From Methanofollis sp. (lineage in GTDB: Archaea; Halobacteriota; Methanomicrobia; Methanomicrobiales; Methanofollaceae), in the NCBI GenBank assembly GCA_028696365.1, contig JAQVHG010000122.1, forward strand, positions 1 through 6,697: a stretch of 6,697 bases of DNA, written 5' to 3'. Shown one piece after another: positions 4,482 to 6,697 of this stretch. The position numbers and the translations under genes were made by a program. Each line of letters begins with the position of its first letter. The stretch's first letter is position 1. The notes under the pieces were generated by a model. It ran no database searches. It worked only from the letters and a program-made list of their open reading frames with translations, and was not told where the DNA came from.

Positions 4482-6416
4482 TCACACCACAAACGCAAAG
4501 ATCACCAGCGCCACGGCAAGCATCACCGCCGCATGTTTCACCCCGGCCTTCACCGAGCCCTCACCCATCTTGCCGGCGACAAGACCGGAGAAGAAGGCCT
4601 GGATGATGGAGAGATGGAAGAGCAGACGGTCGAAGGTGGGGATGACCGAGGAAGCACCCATGCCAGGGAGGGGGGTGATCCCTGCTCCGGTGGACGGGAC
4701 CGAGATCTCCCCAAGGACCGGGAGGAACCGCGTCGAGATGACGACGACGACGAAGAGGAAGACGAAATAGGCGAGATAGATGACGATGATGTACATGGCC
4801 ATCCCGGCCTTCCGCTCTTCAGCGAGGACATGAGACATCCTGGCATCTTTCGCGGCGATGGAAAGCACCTCCGAGATCTCACCACTCATCCGGCACGCGG
4901 CGGCGATGAGACTGACCGAACGCGAGACCGCAGGGGTCCGCACCCGCCGCTCAAACCTGACTAAGGCGTCCTCGACACTCGCCCCCCAGATGATGTCGCG
5001 GCTGACCCTTTTGATCTCGTAGGAGAGGAGGCCGAGGTTAGTCCTGACCATGATCTCGATCGCCTGGGCGATGGTCAGGCCGACCTGGTTGATCCCGGCC
5101 ATCCTGGTCAGGAAATCAGGGACTGCAGCCTCGATCCCCCTTACCATCCGAGCCCACGCCTCATAACAGAGGGCATATGGGACGAGAATGAGGAGGGAAG
5201 CGAGTGCAAGGTGGTCGTCGACAAGAGTGATCACCGTCCCGACCTGGAGACCGGTCGGAAGGGTAAGGAAGACGATAAGAAGGTAAACGACCGCCACTGG
5301 CACAGTGACCAGGAAGGTCAGACGGGGTTCGTGGACGAAAGACCTGAGAGGATTTTTGAGAAAGGTTTTCATCCGGCGGTATCGATCGTACCTGGCCAGT
5401 TGTGCAAATCCGATTTTTTCGTCGGGCCGGGCATTTACGATCGGTACGTCCTTGAAGGTGTCGAGCACCTTCACCGCGGTATAGCGCTCAGGAGCTTCCT
5501 CCTTCACCGAAACCAGATCGAGAAAGAGGAGGACGATCACCGAACCCAGCGGGACGAGGAGATAGGTGAGGAGCGAGAGTTGGGTGGCGGCCGCCCCTCC
5601 GATCAACCCGGTTACCACCATCACAATGACCAGGAAGAGGGGGCCGGCGACAAAGACGGTGACATATGCTTCGCCGATGAGTTCAAGTGTCGAGAGATAC
5701 TTTTTCTGTTCAAATCGCGCCTCCTCCTGGTAGACCTTCATCCGGCCAGAGAGATAGGCCGAGAGGTTCCCACCACTCTCAATCACTGAGATGAAGTCAT
5801 CAAGAAACTCACGGAGTTTCTCAGACGGAGTAGTGAGGCTGAGGCCCTGAAGGGCGGTGACGACATCGGCCCCGAAATAGTCGGCATCTCTCACCACCTG
5901 CCTGAACTCGAGGGCGCTCTCGCCATAGACCCCAGCGTTTGCCGAGAGCGATCTGAAGATCTCCATCAACTCGGCCCCGCCCCGGCGCATCGCATAGAGA
6001 TAGGAGACGGCGTTGTGGAGGGAGAGGTCGATCTTTGCCGCCCTGTTCTTCATCTCGACCTCAGGGTACCTGAGGAGGAGGAGGTACGAAGTGTAGCCCG
6101 CGGCAAGGCCGAGGAGAAGAGAAAGGATAGGGCGGATAAAGGGAGCAAATGCTCCCATTTCAGGGAGGGGGAGAGGGAGAGCGTCGCCAGTGGACGGCGG
6201 GAGGGTGATAAACCCTGCCACCAGGTAGGCGACAAGCCCCACAAAGACACCAACAGAGAACGCGGTTCCCAGGGCCCGGCCGACATAGCGCTCGACGGTC
6301 ATCCCAAGTCTAGCCGAGACGAGAGACCGGCTGAGGTTCGCATACCCCACCTCATCGCGGTCGATGAGCCATCTGACACAGGCGCGATACCGTCCGGCTG
6401 CCCCCCCGCCTTTCAT
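4482..6416 (-). CDS. Type IV pilus/secretion platform membrane protein (TadC/FlaJ/PilC family, two T2SSF domains)
   Basis: This 644-residue protein is the inner-membrane core on which the pilus or archaeal secretion ATPase acts to assemble pilin subunits. It contains two repeats of the T2SSF domain, about 130-265 and 428-560. The first carries REFLDDFISVIESGGNLSAYL (about 202-222), the second AACRMSGEISEVLSIAAKDAR (about 506-526); both are typical of the family. I count about nine membrane helices: 48-72, 90-115, 250-272, 280-302, 366-388, 402-420, 542-562, 598-617 and 626-644. The length fits the large archaeal PilC/TadC-type proteins. The ATG at 6416 overlaps the stop of the ATPase gene as ATGA; no strong ribosome site is seen, so coupling is likely. 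Whether it builds adhesion pili, an archaellum or another filament cannot be told. An archaellum is less likely because no fla genes accompany it here, though the window is short. Confidence 0.92.
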   Translation of the reverse strand: MKGGGAAGRYRACVRWLIDRDEVGYANLSRSLVSARLGMTVERYVGRALGTAFSVGVFVGLVAYLVAGFITLPPSTGDALPLPLPEMGAFAPFIRPILSLLLGLAAGYTSYLLLLRYPEVEMKNRAAKIDLSLHNAVSYLYAMRRGGAELMEIFRSLSANAGVYGESALEFRQVVRDADYFGADVVTALQGLSLTTPSEKLREFLDDFISVIESGGNLSAYLSGRMKVYQEEARFEQKKYLSTLELIGEAYVTVFVAGPLFLVIVMVVTGLIGGAAATQLSLLTYLLVPLGSVIVLLFLDLVSVKEEAPERYTAVKVLDTFKDVPIVNARPDEKIGFAQLARYDRYRRMKTFLKNPLRSFVHEPRLTFLVTVPVAVVYLLIVFLTLPTGLQVGTVITLVDDHLALASLLILVPYALCYEAWARMVRGIEAAVPDFLTRMAGINQVGLTIAQAIEIMVRTNLGLLSYEIKRVSRDIIWGASVEDALVRFERRVRTPAVSRSVSLIAAACRMSGEISEVLSIAAKDARMSHVLAEERKAGMAMYIIVIYLAYFVFLFVVVVISTRFLPVLGEISVPSTGAGITPLPGMGASSVIPTFDRLLFHLSIIQAFFSGLVAGKMGEGSVKAGVKHAAVMLAVALVIFAFVV

Positions 6417-6697
6417 CTGAGCAGCCCCGAGAGATCCCCGTTCTCAAGTATTTTGAGCATCCGTTCACGGTCGGTTGCAAAGGCGTCAAGTACCTGCGAT
6501 ACCGCCTGAGAGTCGGTGATCCCCGCGCCCTCCATCGCCTCCAGCACCCTGACCCGCACCCTGACCTCCTCGTCAAGGTGGTCGCGGGTCCAGCCGCGGT
6601 TCTCCCTGATCCTGGCGTAGACCAGCGACCGCCCGGTATAGTGCATCTGGTCGCGGATGGGGTCATATTCGAAGACTGTATTCACCTGGAGGTTGCC
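6413..6697 (-). CDS. Type IV pilus/secretion ATPase (GspE/PilB/VirB11-like), C-terminal end only
   Basis: Ninety-four codons are open from the right edge to the TGA at 6413-6415; the real start lies outside the window, and the GTG at 6685 (within QVNTVFEYDP) is internal. The visible stretch NTVFEYDPIRDQMHYTGRS and the following charged helical tail match the C-terminal part of archaeal secretion ATPases, downstream of the nucleotide-binding motifs, so no Walker A or B is in view. The enzyme would hydrolyse ATP in the cytoplasm to drive pilin insertion by the next gene's product. The 4-base ATGA overlap with the platform gene is standard for this pair. The call depends on context plus the tail sequence. 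Confidence 0.82.
   Translation of the reverse strand, partial: GNLQVNTVFEYDPIRDQMHYTGRSLVYARIRENRGWTRDHLDEEVRVRVRVLEAMEGAGITDSQAVSQVLDAFATDRERMLKILENGDLSGLLR

Noticed and set aside
4136..4498. 120-codon open frame on the minus strand
   Set aside because: It starts inside the end of the pilus platform gene, crosses the T-rich terminator and hairpins, and looks like repeat-derived sequence.
6413..6685. A separate 90-residue gene starting at the GTG at 6685
   Set aside because: The frame continues open to the window edge and the sequence fits the tail of a larger ATPase, so the GTG is an internal valine.
1..6697. Mobile elements, transposases or defence genes
   Set aside because: No such protein is encoded; the genes are core energy and pilus genes in normal order.

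Overview
The window reads as chromosomal DNA of a euryarchaeal methanogen, most likely of the order Methanomicrobiales (Methanofollis/Methanoculleus-like). The evidence is an A-type ATP synthase operon in the methanogen order H-I-K-E, a large archaeal-type TadC/FlaJ pilus protein behind a secretion-type ATPase, archaeal TATA-box promoters, GGAGG-type ribosome sites and moderately high GC. The genus is an inference from memory of gene style, not a search result. Every convincing gene is on the minus strand.

Right to left (the direction of transcription): 6697-6413 is the C-terminal end of a type IV pilus/secretion ATPase. It overlaps by an ATGA the start of a two-domain T2SSF membrane platform protein (6416-4482). 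Together they are the motor and inner-membrane core of an archaeal type IV pilus or secretion machine. No pilin gene falls in the window. A T-rich tract inside a 9-bp inverted repeat follows the platform gene and probably ends that transcript.

From 4481 to 3643 there are 839 bases without a credible gene. They hold several GC-rich hairpins of similar design, a G-quadruplex motif, a 10-bp inverted repeat and a terminator-like hairpin with a T-run. This looks like accumulated intergenic repeat sequence.

Next comes a small two-gene unit: a 50-residue zinc ribbon (3642-3490) coupled by an ATGA overlap to an unrecognised 158-residue protein (3493-3017). Its TATA box is placed so that the mRNA would be leaderless.

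A second TATA box in the 57-base gap after that gene drives the ATP synthase operon: ahaH (2959-2630), ahaI (2643-667), ahaK (661-413) and the first 129 codons of ahaE (387-1, running off the left edge). Subunits H and E form the peripheral stalks, I is the membrane stator and K the ion-carrying rotor ring. Together they are the membrane and stator half of the enzyme that makes ATP from the ion gradient of methanogenesis. The catalytic head genes should lie beyond the left edge.

I do not see an obviously new multi-gene system. The best unexplained items are the zinc-ribbon/158-residue pair beside the ATP synthase promoter, the inverted repeat with a second TATA-like element at the end of that pair, and the repeat-rich intergenic region.
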